Shown: positions 8,376 through 15,834 of the stretch, in pieces
How the letters are laid out: each line of letters starts with the position of its first letter
Numbering within the stretch: position 1 is the stretch's first letter
NCBI RefSeq assembly: GCF_046541315.1
Contig: NZ_JBKHDN010000039.1
Coordinates: 1 to 16,857 of the forward strand
Direction: 5' to 3'
From: Lamprobacter sp046541315
GTDB lineage: Bacteria > Pseudomonadota > Gammaproteobacteria > Chromatiales > Chromatiaceae
DNA: 16,857 nt
Made by a program: the position numbers and the translations under genes
Notes under the pieces: model-generated
Seen by the model: the letters and a program-made list of their open reading frames with translations, nothing else
What the model was told of the DNA's origin: nothing
The model's database searches: none

Positions 8376-9380
8376 ATGCATCGAGCCGTCAAGCTTAAGC
8401 GAAATCCCGCTGCGCTTGCAAATGCCATGGTCCCGTCTCCATCGATGCGCCCGAATCCGAGCCTCCCATCCGGTGCTCCATCCGGCGCCTCCTCGGCGGC
8501 ACCGTCTCCGCGCCCGCCCCCCGATAGCGCTTCCCCCGCCGGCGCCAGCGATGCTTGCCTCGCCGCGCAAGCCGACCGCCACGCGCTCTACGAACGCGCG
8601 GTGCAATGCCCGGAAGCGGAGGTGGATTTCATTCAGCACAGCTTTCGCGATCTGCGCGGGCGCCCTGCCCGCTCGCTCGCCGAGGACTTCTGTGGCACGG
8701 CCGCGGTGTGCCGCGAATGGGTCGCGCGGGATGCGCGCCATCGGGCGATCGGGATCGACAATGACCCTGCCGTGCTGCACTGGGCACGCACGCAACGGTT
8801 GCCCGCGCTGTCGCCAGAGCAGCGCGCGCGCCTGCGGTTGATCGAAGCGGATGTGCTGGACCTTGGCCCGGCCCCCGCGGCCAAGGCGCGCTGCGAGCCG
8901 GTCGACCTGGTGTTGGCGATGAACTTCAGCTGGTGGCTGATCACCGAGCGCGCGGCCTTGCTGGGCTATTTTCGCGGCGTGCGCGAGCGGCTGGTGAGCG
9001 ATGGCCTGTTCATGCTCGATAGCTATGGCGGCTACGATGCCTTTCGGGTCATCGCCGAGGAGCGCGCCATCGAGGACGACGGTCCGCCCTTCACCTATGT
9101 CTGGGACCAGACCGACTACGATCCGATCAGCGGTCGCATGCAGTGCGCGATCCATTTCGCCTTCCCCGACGGCTCGCGCCTGGAACGGGCATTCCGCTAT
9201 ACCTGGCGGCTCTGGACCCTGCCCGAACTGCGCGAACTGCTCGTCGAGGCCGGCTTCCGCGAGCCGCGTATCTACTGGCAAGGCTGGGACGAGCATGGCG
9301 AGCCGGACGGGATCTTCAAGCCGGTCACCCGGGCGGAGCCCGATGCCGGCTGGATCTGTTACCTGAGCGCGGAGCCATAG
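8376..9380 (+). CDS. Class I SAM-dependent methyltransferase
   Basis: A Rossmann-fold methyltransferase of unknown substrate. Residue numbers use the 334-aa frame: a family-like core begins near 64 (RHALYERAVQCPEAEVDFI), motif I is LAEDFCGTAAV (101-111, with FCGT in place of the usual GxG), the acidic motif II is GIDND (126-130), EADVLD follows at 157-162, and VDLVLAMNFSWWL (176-188) and DGLFMLDSYGG (209-219) come next. Late motifs include FTYVWDQ and WTLPELRELL. The first 60 residues are Pro/Ser/Ala-rich, look non-conserved and have no good ribosome-binding site; in-frame ATGs at 8427 and 8445 or a later start may be the true one. mutM follows after 6 nt, so the two are probably co-transcribed, but this does not tell the substrate. 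Confidence 0.85.
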   Translation: MHRAVKLKRNPAALANAMVPSPSMRPNPSLPSGAPSGASSAAPSPRPPPDSASPAGASDACLAAQADRHALYERAVQCPEAEVDFIQHSFRDLRGRPARSLAEDFCGTAAVCREWVARDARHRAIGIDNDPAVLHWARTQRLPALSPEQRARLRLIEADVLDLGPAPAAKARCEPVDLVLAMNFSWWLITERAALLGYFRGVRERLVSDGLFMLDSYGGYDAFRVIAEERAIEDDGPPFTYVWDQTDYDPISGRMQCAIHFAFPDGSRLERAFRYTWRLWTLPELRELLVEAGFREPRIYWQGWDEHGEPDGIFKPVTRAEPDAGWICYLSAEP

Positions 9381-9386
9381 ACCCCC

Positions 9387-10202
9387 ATGCCCGAACTGCC
9401 CGAGGTCGAGACCTGCCGGCGCGGCCTGGAGCCGCATCTGCTCGGACGCCTGATCGAACGACTCGAGGTCCGCGAGTCCCGCCTACGCTGGCCGATCCCG
9501 GTCGATACCGGCGCGCGGGTTGCCGGTCAGCGCATCCTGGCGCTGCGCCGGCGCGGCAAATATCTCTTGTTCGACCTCGAACAGGGCGTATTGATGCTGC
9601 ATCTGGGCATGTCCGGCAGCCTGCGCGTGCTGCCGGCGACGACCGCGCCGGCAGCCCATGATCACGTCGACCTGTGTCTCGACGCTGGACAGTGCCTGCG
9701 CTTTCGCGATCCGCGCCGTTTCGGCATGCTGCAATGGACCGCCGCGCCGGCCGAGGCGCATCCCCTGCTGCGCGATCTGGGGCCGGAACCGCTCGAACCG
9801 GCGTTCAGCGGCGCCTATCTTCACCACCGCGCGCAAGGACGACGGGCGCCGATCAAGACCTTCATCATGGACAGCCAGGTGGTCGTCGGCGTCGGCAACA
9901 TCTACGCCAACGAATCCTTGCATCGCGCGCGCATCCATCCCAACCGCGCCGCCGGGCGCATCAGCCATGTGCGCATGGACGTGCTCGCGGCCGCCATCCG
10001 CCAGGTGCTCGCCGACGCCATCGCCCAGGGCGGCACCAGCCTGCGCGACTTCGTCCAAGAGGATGGCCAGCCCGGCTACTTCGCCCAATCGTTGCGCGTC
10101 TACGGGCGCGCCGAGCAGCCCTGCCCGAGCTGCGGTGGCCGTATCCGGCAGCGCCGCATCGGCCAGCGCTCGAGCTTCTATTGCGCGACCTGTCAGCATT
10201 AG
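9387..10202 (+). CDS. mutM: Formamidopyrimidine-DNA glycosylase (Fpg/MutM)
   Basis: A bifunctional base-excision repair glycosylase/AP lyase that removes 8-oxoguanine and formamidopyrimidines. At 271 aa it has the family length. The start MPELPEVE gives the catalytic Pro2 (Schiff base) and Glu3. Also visible are RRRGKYL with Lys58, LHLGMSG (71-77), the void-filling Met75/Arg110/Phe112 set (RDPRRFG), the helix-two-turn-helix segment VGVGNIYANE (167-176), and a C-terminal zinc finger CPSC...CATC with Cys246, Cys249, Cys266 and Cys269. The ATG is fixed by the need for Pro2. A GGAG lies 12 nt upstream, inside the end of the methyltransferase gene. Every key catalytic residue I can check is present. 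Confidence 0.98.
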   Translation: MPELPEVETCRRGLEPHLLGRLIERLEVRESRLRWPIPVDTGARVAGQRILALRRRGKYLLFDLEQGVLMLHLGMSGSLRVLPATTAPAAHDHVDLCLDAGQCLRFRDPRRFGMLQWTAAPAEAHPLLRDLGPEPLEPAFSGAYLHHRAQGRRAPIKTFIMDSQVVVGVGNIYANESLHRARIHPNRAAGRISHVRMDVLAAAIRQVLADAIAQGGTSLRDFVQEDGQPGYFAQSLRVYGRAEQPCPSCGGRIRQRRIGQRSSFYCATCQH

Positions 10203-10300
10203 CAAAGGCGGCGCTTATGGCCGCTCGACCGGATTGCCGGACACGACCTAGAAAGCCCAGAGGCCATGAGATGTTCCTGTCCGCGCGTCAAGGCGAATAG

Positions 10301-10335
10301 GGCGAATGGCGACAAGGCGTTTTTCGTCCATCGCC
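10301..10335. terminator. Possible hairpin between convergent mutM and glycerate kinase genes
   Basis: GGCGA-A-TGG (10301-10309) can pair with CCA-TCGCC (10328-10335) with one bulged A. An alternative smaller fold pairs AGGCG (10315-10319) with CGCCT (10332-10336) around a TTTTT loop. It lies about 100 nt after mutM and 50 nt after the glycerate kinase stop, within a 183-base gap that otherwise holds no gene. The lack of a downstream T-tract makes the terminator role uncertain. Confidence 0.3.
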
Positions 10336-10385
10336 TAACGCGCCGCGCACCGCAGTGCCAAGCCCGACGCGCGATTCACGATCGA

Positions 10386-11588
10386 TCAGCGTTGGCGAGG
10401 GCCGCGTTCGCGGCCCGACGGGCTTGGCGGCCCCTGGCCACGCCCCGCCAAGAACGCGCGCAGCACCTGCTCGGCGGTCTTGGCCAGCAGCGCCTCGACC
10501 CGTCGTTCGGCCTCGGCCAGATCGATGGGGCCAGGGCAGAGCGAGAACACGGCATCGAGGCCCAGCCCATGCAGTGCCTCGATGCCCTCGCCGACGCTGC
10601 CGCCGATGCCGATGCACGGGATGCCATGGCGGCGCGCACGCGCGGCCACCGCCGCAGGCGCCTTGCCGCAGACGGTCTGCGCATCGATCCGGCCCTCGGC
10701 GGTCAACACCAGATCCGCCCCCTCCAGCGCGCGCTCCAGCCCGATCAGATCGAGCACCAGCTCGGCCCCAGGACGCAGCTCGGCCGCGCAGAAGGCGAGG
10801 AGGCCGGCCCCCAGACCGCCGGCGGCGCCCGCGCCAGGGACGTCTTCGGCATCGCAGTCGAGATCCTGGCGCAGGCGCTCGGCCAACCGCCGCAGGCCGG
10901 CATCCAGGACCGCGACGGCCTCGGGGGTGGCGCCCTTCTGGGGTCCATAGGTCGCGGCGGCACCGGTGGCGCCGGTCAGCGGATTCTCGACATCGCAGAT
11001 CGCCTCGACCCTCGCTCCTTGCAGGCGCGGATCGACGCCCGTGCCGTCGATCCGCGCGATCCGCGCGAGCGCGGCGCCGACCGGCCGCAGCGGCTGCCCG
11101 TGCGCATCGAGGAAGCGATAACCGAGCGCGCTCGCCATGCCGATACCGCCGTCGTTGGTGGCACTGCCGCCGAGCCCGACGATCAGGGTCTCGGCACCGA
11201 GCGTCAACGCCGCGCGCATCAGCTCGCCGGTCCCGAGGCTGGTGGTGGCGCGTGGATCGCGCGCGGCGGGCGCGAGCAGCGCAAGCCCGCTGGCGAGCGC
11301 CATCTCGATGATCGCGGTGCGCTCGCCTGGCAACCAGGCAAAGGCGGCATCCACCTGGGTAAAGGCCGGGCCGGTCACGCGCAGCGGACGGCGCTCGGCG
11401 CCGAGCGAAGCGCAGGCGATCTCGAGCAGCCCATCGCCGCCATCGGCGACCGCTAGCTGCCGGATCTCGGCCTCGGGAGCGGCGCACCACGCGCCCGCAG
11501 CGAGCGCGGCGGCGGCCGCGCTTGCAGAGCAACTTCCCTTCAGCGCATTGGGCGCGATGACCAGCGTCAGCGGCGGTCGTGAGGACAT
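10386..11588 (-). CDS. Glycerate kinase, type I (GlxK/GarK family)
   Basis: Phosphorylates D-glycerate with ATP, feeding glycerate from glyoxylate or photorespiration-like metabolism into glycolysis. Members of this family (E. coli GarK/GlxK) make 2-phosphoglycerate. The 400-aa frame aligns along its whole length: APNALKGS (12-19), VADGGDG (47-53), TTSLGTGEL (115-123), GGSATNDGG (140-148), CDVENPLTG (198-206), YGPQKGAT (214-221), PGAGAAGGLGAG (251-262) and TAEGRID (296-302). The last 18 or so residues are a Gly/Pro/Arg-rich tail beyond the usual C-terminus. GGAG lies 10 nt before the ATG. It is divergent from rapA, and no other glyoxylate-pathway gene is adjacent, so the local pathway is unknown. 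Confidence 0.95.
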   Translation of the reverse strand: MSSRPPLTLVIAPNALKGSCSASAAAAALAAGAWCAAPEAEIRQLAVADGGDGLLEIACASLGAERRPLRVTGPAFTQVDAAFAWLPGERTAIIEMALASGLALLAPAARDPRATTSLGTGELMRAALTLGAETLIVGLGGSATNDGGIGMASALGYRFLDAHGQPLRPVGAALARIARIDGTGVDPRLQGARVEAICDVENPLTGATGAAATYGPQKGATPEAVAVLDAGLRRLAERLRQDLDCDAEDVPGAGAAGGLGAGLLAFCAAELRPGAELVLDLIGLERALEGADLVLTAEGRIDAQTVCGKAPAAVAARARRHGIPCIGIGGSVGEGIEALHGLGLDAVFSLCPGPIDLAEAERRVEALLAKTAEQVLRAFLAGRGQGPPSPSGRERGPRQR

Positions 11589-11680
11589 GATGGAAACACT
11601 CCGGCAACGTAGTCGAGCGAAGCGAGGCGAAAGTCGGGATAATTTGGGGGTCTTGTTTGACTATTTGACCGAGCCGTCCT
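11589..11680. promoter_or_regulatory. Divergent promoter region for glycerate kinase and rapA
   Basis: This 92-base gap must hold the 5' signals of both divergent genes. For rapA, GATAAT at 11638-11643 matches the -10 consensus at five of six positions, about 38 nt before the ATG, but I find no good -35 at the right distance. Two TTTGAC copies (11656-11661 and 11664-11669) lie between it and rapA. No convincing promoter is visible for the glycerate kinase. Confidence 0.3.
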
Positions 11681-14503
11681 ATGTCCGAGCCCGTCCCCGC
11701 CTTTGCCGTTGGCCAACGTTGGCTCTCCGAGACCCAACCCGAGCTTGGCCTCGGCATGGTCGAGGTCGTCGAACATCGCCGCGTCACCCTGCTGTTTCCG
11801 GCCACCGGCGAGCGTCGCACCTATGCCGCCGACAATACGCCGCTGTGGCGCGCGCAGCTCGCCGCCGGTGAGCTGCTGCGCGATCTCGAAGGCCGCGACC
11901 TGACCGTGGTCGACCTGCTCGAGCACAATGGCTTCGTCACCTATCTGGTGCGCGACACCGCCGGCAACGAACAGCCCCTGCCCGAGACCCGCATCGATCC
12001 GCGGCTGCGCCTGAGCCGTCCGCAGCAACGCCTGCGCGCCGGGCGCCTGGACAGCGATACCTGGTTCCGGCTGCGGGTGCAGGCGCTCGAACAGACCGCG
12101 CGGTTGGCCACGGCACCGGCGCGCGGACTGCTCGGCGCGCGCATCAGCCCGATCCCGCATCAATTGCACATCGCCGCCGAGGTCGCCGACCGGCATCATC
12201 CGCGCGTGCTCCTAGCCGACGAGGTCGGCCTTGGCAAGACCATCGAGGCCGGCTTGATCCTGCATCGACTGGCGTTGGCCGGCCGCGTGCATCGGGTGCT
12301 GATCCTGGTGCCCGAAGCGCTCTTGCATCAATGGTTGGTCGAGTTGCTGCGTCGCTTCAATCTGAGCGTCGCGCTCTTCGATCAGGCCCGGGTGCAGGCG
12401 CTGGCGGCGCAAGGCAGCAATCCGTTCGACTCCGAGCAACGCATCCTCTGCGGCCTGAACCTGCTGACCGAGGATGTCGCCCTGGCCGATGCCGCGCTGC
12501 ATGCCGACTGGGATCTGCTGATCTGCGACGAGGCCCATCACCTCGAATGGTCGCCCGAGGCAAGCAGCCCCGGTTATGAGCTGGTCGCCGCCCTCGCCGC
12601 CAAGATACCGGCGGTGCTGCTGCTCACCGCGACCCCGGAGCAACTGGGCCGAGCCGGACATTTCGGCCGCTTGCGGCTGCTCGACCCGGAGCGCTTTGGC
12701 GACTACCAGGCCTTTCTCGCCGAGGAGGAAGGCTATGCGCCGGTGGCCGAATGGGTCGCCCGTCTGCTCGACGAAACGCCGCTGAGCGCGGACGAACAGG
12801 CACGGCTCGACGCGCTGCTCGACGGATCAAGCGCCACCAGCGAGCGTCAGGCGCTCATCGACCAGTTGCTCGACCGCCACGGCACCGGCCGGGTGTTGTT
12901 TCGCAATACCCGCGCCGCCATCAGCGGGTTTCCCCAGCGCGAATTGCATCCGGCGCGGCTCGCGTCGAGCGCCGGCGAGGCGGACGCGGCCGCCGACAGC
13001 GCGATCGATCCGCTGGATGCGCTCTGGTCGGCGATCGAGGATCCGGATTGGCTCGACAAGGATCCGCGCCTGGATTGGCTGATCGCGCAACTGCGTGAAC
13101 TCGCACCGGCCAAGCTGCTGCTGATCACCAGTCGCGCCGAGACCGTGCTCGATCTGCGCCGCGCGCTGCTCGCGCGCGCCGGCATCCAGGCCGCCGTCTT
13201 CCACGAGGAGATGCCGATCGTCGAGCGCGACCGCGCCGCCGCCTTCTTCGCCGATCCCGAGGATGGCGCCCAGATCCTGCTCTGCTCCGAGATCGGCAGC
13301 GAGGGGCGTAACTTCCAGTTCGCCCATCACCTGGTGCTGTTCGATCTGCCCGCCGATCCGGAATTGCTCGAACAGCGCATCGGCCGACTCGATCGCATCG
13401 GCCAGAGCGAGACCATCCGCATCCATGTGCCCTATCGCGCCGGCACCCCGGATGAGTGGCTGTTTCGCTGGTATCACGAGGGGCTGGATGCCTTCTCCGC
13501 GCACCAGCCAGCGGCGCCGGCGGTGTTCTGGGAACAGCGCGAGGCGCTGCAAGCGCTCCTGGCCGACCCGGCGCCGGAGCCGAGCGCGATCGAGGCGCTG
13601 ATCGGCGAGGCGCGGACGCTGCGCGCGCGTCTGGATAGCGAGCTCGCCGCCGGCCGCGATCGACTGCTCGAACTCAGCTCGCATCGCCCGGCGCGTGGCG
13701 CCGCCCTGGCGCGGGCGCTCGAGGAGGAGGATCGCGATCCCACCATCGAGATCTTCCTGACCGGGCTCTGGGATGCCTTCGGCGTCGAGCGCGAACCCGG
13801 CCCCGGCGGCAGCCTCGTCGTGCGGCCCGGCGCCCACATGCTGCAAGAGCATTTCCCGGAGCTGCCAGACGAGGGCATCACCGCGACCTTCAGCCGCCAG
13901 CACGCGCTCGCCCATGAGGAACGACGCTTCCTGACCCGCGAGCATCCGCTGACCCGGGCCGCGCTCGAGCTGGTGACCGGCTCGCATCTGGGCACCAGCG
14001 CGCTGGTGCTGACCCAGGACAAGCGCTTTCTCGCCAGCGCCTTGCTGCTGGAGGCGGTCTACGTCGCCGAGTGCCCGGCGCCACCGGCCCTGAACGCGCA
14101 ACGTTTCCTGCCGCCGAGCGCGCGGCGCATGCTGATCGACGAGCAGGGCCAGGAGCGCAGCTCCGAGATCGATGCGGACGCCCTCGGCGGCAAATGTCTG
14201 CGCCCGCGCCGCCCGCTCGCGCGCGCGCTCTTGCAAGCGAAGAGCAAGGTGATCGAGGCGATGGTGACCCTGGCCGAACAGGAAGCCGCGCGCGAGACCC
14301 AAACCCTGCGCGAGCAGGCGGGCGCGCGGATGCGCGCGCAACTCGATGCCGAGCTGGATCGGCTGCGCGACCTCGCCCGCCGCAACCCGGCGGTGCGCGC
14401 CGAGGAGATCGCGGCGCTGGAAGCCGAGCGCGCTGCGCTCGCCGAGACGCTGGCCAACAGCCGCCTGCGCCTCGACGCCCTGCGCTTGATCGCCTTTGCC
14501 TGA
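11681..14503 (+). CDS. rapA: RNA polymerase-associated SWI2/SNF2 ATPase RapA (HepA)
   Basis: RapA binds RNA polymerase and uses ATP to recycle stalled polymerase. The 940 aa are close to the 968 of E. coli and align end to end. Order: an N-terminal Tudor-like domain with FAVGQRWLSETQPELGLG (8-25); a SNF2 motor with IPHQLHIA, Walker A DEVGLGKT (180-187), DEAH (283-286), TATPEQLG (316-323); a second RecA lobe with AVFHEEM, SEIGSEGRNFQF (536-547) and motif VI QRIGRLDRIGQ (565-575); then the RapA-specific middle and C-terminal domains with RWYHEGLDAF, RFLPP and a final RLDALRLIAFA. The lobe linker after ISGFPQREL (about 424-450) is shorter than in E. coli, explaining part of the length difference. 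No strong ribosome-binding site precedes the ATG. The gene is monocistronic by position. Confidence 0.98.
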   Translation: MSEPVPAFAVGQRWLSETQPELGLGMVEVVEHRRVTLLFPATGERRTYAADNTPLWRAQLAAGELLRDLEGRDLTVVDLLEHNGFVTYLVRDTAGNEQPLPETRIDPRLRLSRPQQRLRAGRLDSDTWFRLRVQALEQTARLATAPARGLLGARISPIPHQLHIAAEVADRHHPRVLLADEVGLGKTIEAGLILHRLALAGRVHRVLILVPEALLHQWLVELLRRFNLSVALFDQARVQALAAQGSNPFDSEQRILCGLNLLTEDVALADAALHADWDLLICDEAHHLEWSPEASSPGYELVAALAAKIPAVLLLTATPEQLGRAGHFGRLRLLDPERFGDYQAFLAEEEGYAPVAEWVARLLDETPLSADEQARLDALLDGSSATSERQALIDQLLDRHGTGRVLFRNTRAAISGFPQRELHPARLASSAGEADAAADSAIDPLDALWSAIEDPDWLDKDPRLDWLIAQLRELAPAKLLLITSRAETVLDLRRALLARAGIQAAVFHEEMPIVERDRAAAFFADPEDGAQILLCSEIGSEGRNFQFAHHLVLFDLPADPELLEQRIGRLDRIGQSETIRIHVPYRAGTPDEWLFRWYHEGLDAFSAHQPAAPAVFWEQREALQALLADPAPEPSAIEALIGEARTLRARLDSELAAGRDRLLELSSHRPARGAALARALEEEDRDPTIEIFLTGLWDAFGVEREPGPGGSLVVRPGAHMLQEHFPELPDEGITATFSRQHALAHEERRFLTREHPLTRAALELVTGSHLGTSALVLTQDKRFLASALLLEAVYVAECPAPPALNAQRFLPPSARRMLIDEQGQERSSEIDADALGGKCLRPRRPLARALLQAKSKVIEAMVTLAEQEAARETQTLREQAGARMRAQLDAELDRLRDLARRNPAVRAEEIAALEAERAALAETLANSRLRLDALRLIAFA

Positions 14504-14520
14504 TCCTCGGCATTGCGCAG

Positions 14521-14638
14521 GATTTCCGTTTGCCTTCAAGGCGTCTCGTCGGGAGCATCGCCGGGCTCCGTGAGCGGCGACGCGACGCAGAAGGCGAGCG
14601 AACAGACCAGCAAGGCGGGATGAGCTTTGACGGAAATC
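14521..14638. repeat. Nested inverted repeats between convergent rapA and gspB
   Basis: Three nested pairs are visible: outer GATTTCCGT (14521-14529) with ACGGAAATC (14630-14638), perfect; middle GCGTCTCGTCG (14541-14551) with CGACGCGACGC (14578-14588), one mismatch in 11; inner GGAGC (14552-14556) with GCTCC (14565-14569). Together they fill the 137-base gap almost completely. It could be a bidirectional transcription end, a REP/MITE-like element or a structured RNA. No flanking target duplication is obvious. Confidence 0.6.
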
Positions 14639-14640
14639 GC

Positions 14641-15810
14641 CTAAGGGGACTGAAAGAAGCGATGCGCGTCGTAGCGCAAGACGGCGCCATCGGCGCCCAC
14701 CTCTTCAACGAAGAACCCATCACGGCTGAGTTCCCCCTCGCGCAGCTTGTTGCCGTTGAGATAGATGAAGCGCCGCGCTGGGTCAGCGTCATAGACATGC
14801 ACCGTCATCGAGAATGGCGGCAGTTCGCGCCGCAACCGGCCGCTCAATGGCGCGGGCCGATCGCTCACGGGAGTCGCCGCTCCTCTGCCGGGCTCGGCTC
14901 GACTGGAGGCTGGCTTGGCTGTGGGCCGGGACGCTGGCTCGGATATTGGCTCGGATATTGGCTCGGACGCTGGCGTGAGCGCGGGCAACCGCGTGCGCGT
15001 GGAGGCGGACTGCGCGCCGGCCTCCTCGCGAAATGAGCGTTTGAATGCCTCGATCTCGGCGATCAGCTCCGGGGGAATCGGCACATGCTCCGGGGCTGGT
15101 TGCGTGGCTGGCGCCTTGGCTCGCGCTGGCTCGCGTTGCGCGGACAAGGGGGAGGCATCGGCAGGCGAGGCATCGTCGCCCAGCACCGCGCGGCGCAGCT
15201 CCTCGGCCCCTCGCGGTAGCCGCTCGCCAGGTTTGGGCGGCGCCGGGACAGCCAGCACCTGCGGCGCGGGATCGCGTTCGACATCGCGCTCCACCTCGGC
15301 CTCCACCTCGGCCGTCTCCGCCCCCGTCACCTCCTGTGCATCTGCACCCGCATCCGCCATCGACAGGACGACGCGTTTGGGATGATCGATGGCGCTGGCA
15401 ACGGCGGCGACCAGTTCCTCGCCTTTGCCCGGTGCGGATTCGGGCGCGGATTCGGTCTCGGATTCGGCCGCGGATTTGGGCTCGGTTTCGGGGTTGTCGC
15501 TGTTGACGGAGGCGACCGAATCCTCGGCCTCGGGTGCCGCCGGCATGCCGCCCGTGCTCTGGGCGCTCGACGTCCCTTCGCCGCGCGCCATGCCCGCTCC
15601 GGCTCCAGGCGCGTCCGCGGCCGGAGGCCGGAATGAGGCATAGACCGCGAGGACTGCGGCGAGTGCAGCCAACGCAAAGGTCGCGATGATCCAGCGCTGC
15701 ATGCGCGTCTGTTCGCGGGGCTCGTCGAACACCGACGCTTGCAGGCGCGGAACCTGCCCCAGCTCGCGCTCCCGCTGCGATTTCTTCAGTGCTTCCAGGA
15801 TGTACGACAT
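14641..15810 (-). CDS. gspB: General secretion pathway protein B (GspB)
   Basis: A bitopic inner-membrane partner of GspA that helps insert the type II secretion secretin into the envelope. The N-terminus MSYILEALKKSQRERELG is the hallmark of the family. One transmembrane helix follows (about 40-58, RWIIATFALAALAAVLAVYA), then a long low-complexity periplasmic linker rich in Ala, Pro, Glu and Ser (about 60-328), and the conserved C-terminal GspB domain (330-389) with MTVHVYD, RFIYLNGNKLREGE and LRYDAHRFF. At 389 aa it is long because of the linker, which contains two tandem-repeat tracts. AAGG lies about 6 nt before the ATG. gspA lies 24 nt upstream on the same strand, so the pair forms an operon; other gsp genes are not in the window. 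Confidence 0.93.
   Translation of the reverse strand: MSYILEALKKSQRERELGQVPRLQASVFDEPREQTRMQRWIIATFALAALAAVLAVYASFRPPAADAPGAGAGMARGEGTSSAQSTGGMPAAPEAEDSVASVNSDNPETEPKSAAESETESAPESAPGKGEELVAAVASAIDHPKRVVLSMADAGADAQEVTGAETAEVEAEVERDVERDPAPQVLAVPAPPKPGERLPRGAEELRRAVLGDDASPADASPLSAQREPARAKAPATQPAPEHVPIPPELIAEIEAFKRSFREEAGAQSASTRTRLPALTPASEPISEPISEPASRPTAKPASSRAEPGRGAATPVSDRPAPLSGRLRRELPPFSMTVHVYDADPARRFIYLNGNKLREGELSRDGFFVEEVGADGAVLRYDAHRFFQSP
14925..14972. repeat. 12-bp tandem repeat array in gspB (4 units)
   Basis: Four 12-bp units run in register: GCCGGGACGCTG, two identical GCTCGGATATTG copies, then GCTCGGACGCTG. On the gspB strand they encode the SEPISEPISEPAS tract near the C-terminal domain. 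Because each unit is 12 bp, gain or loss of units keeps the frame. Confidence 0.85.
15434..15493. repeat. 12-bp degenerate tandem repeat array in gspB (5 units)
   Basis: Five imperfect units follow in register: GCGGATTCGGGC, GCGGATTCGGTC, TCGGATTCGGCC, GCGGATTTGGGC and TCGGTTTCGGGG. On the gspB strand they encode the acidic Glu/Ser/Pro tract (ETEPKSAAESETESAPES). The unit differs from that of the other gspB array, so the two expanded independently. Confidence 0.8.
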
Positions 15811-15834
15811 AAGACCTTCGCGAGCGGCAATCCG

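Noticed and set aside
8360..8392. TTGACG (minus strand, 8387-8392) as a -35 box for tRNA-Ser
   Set aside because: No -10-like hexamer occurs at 16-18 bp spacing.
7205..8398. 397-codon plus-strand frame opposite the TonB-dependent receptor
   Set aside because: It runs through the tRNA-Ser gene and has no family motif; antisense shadow of the receptor.
10288..11820. 510-codon minus-strand frame overlapping glycerate kinase
   Set aside because: Arg-rich, low-complexity translation in an alternative frame of a clear glycerate kinase; it also runs into the rapA start.
12827..14539. 570-codon minus-strand frame inside rapA
   Set aside because: Antisense shadow of rapA with no domain; rapA aligns end to end with E. 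coli RapA.
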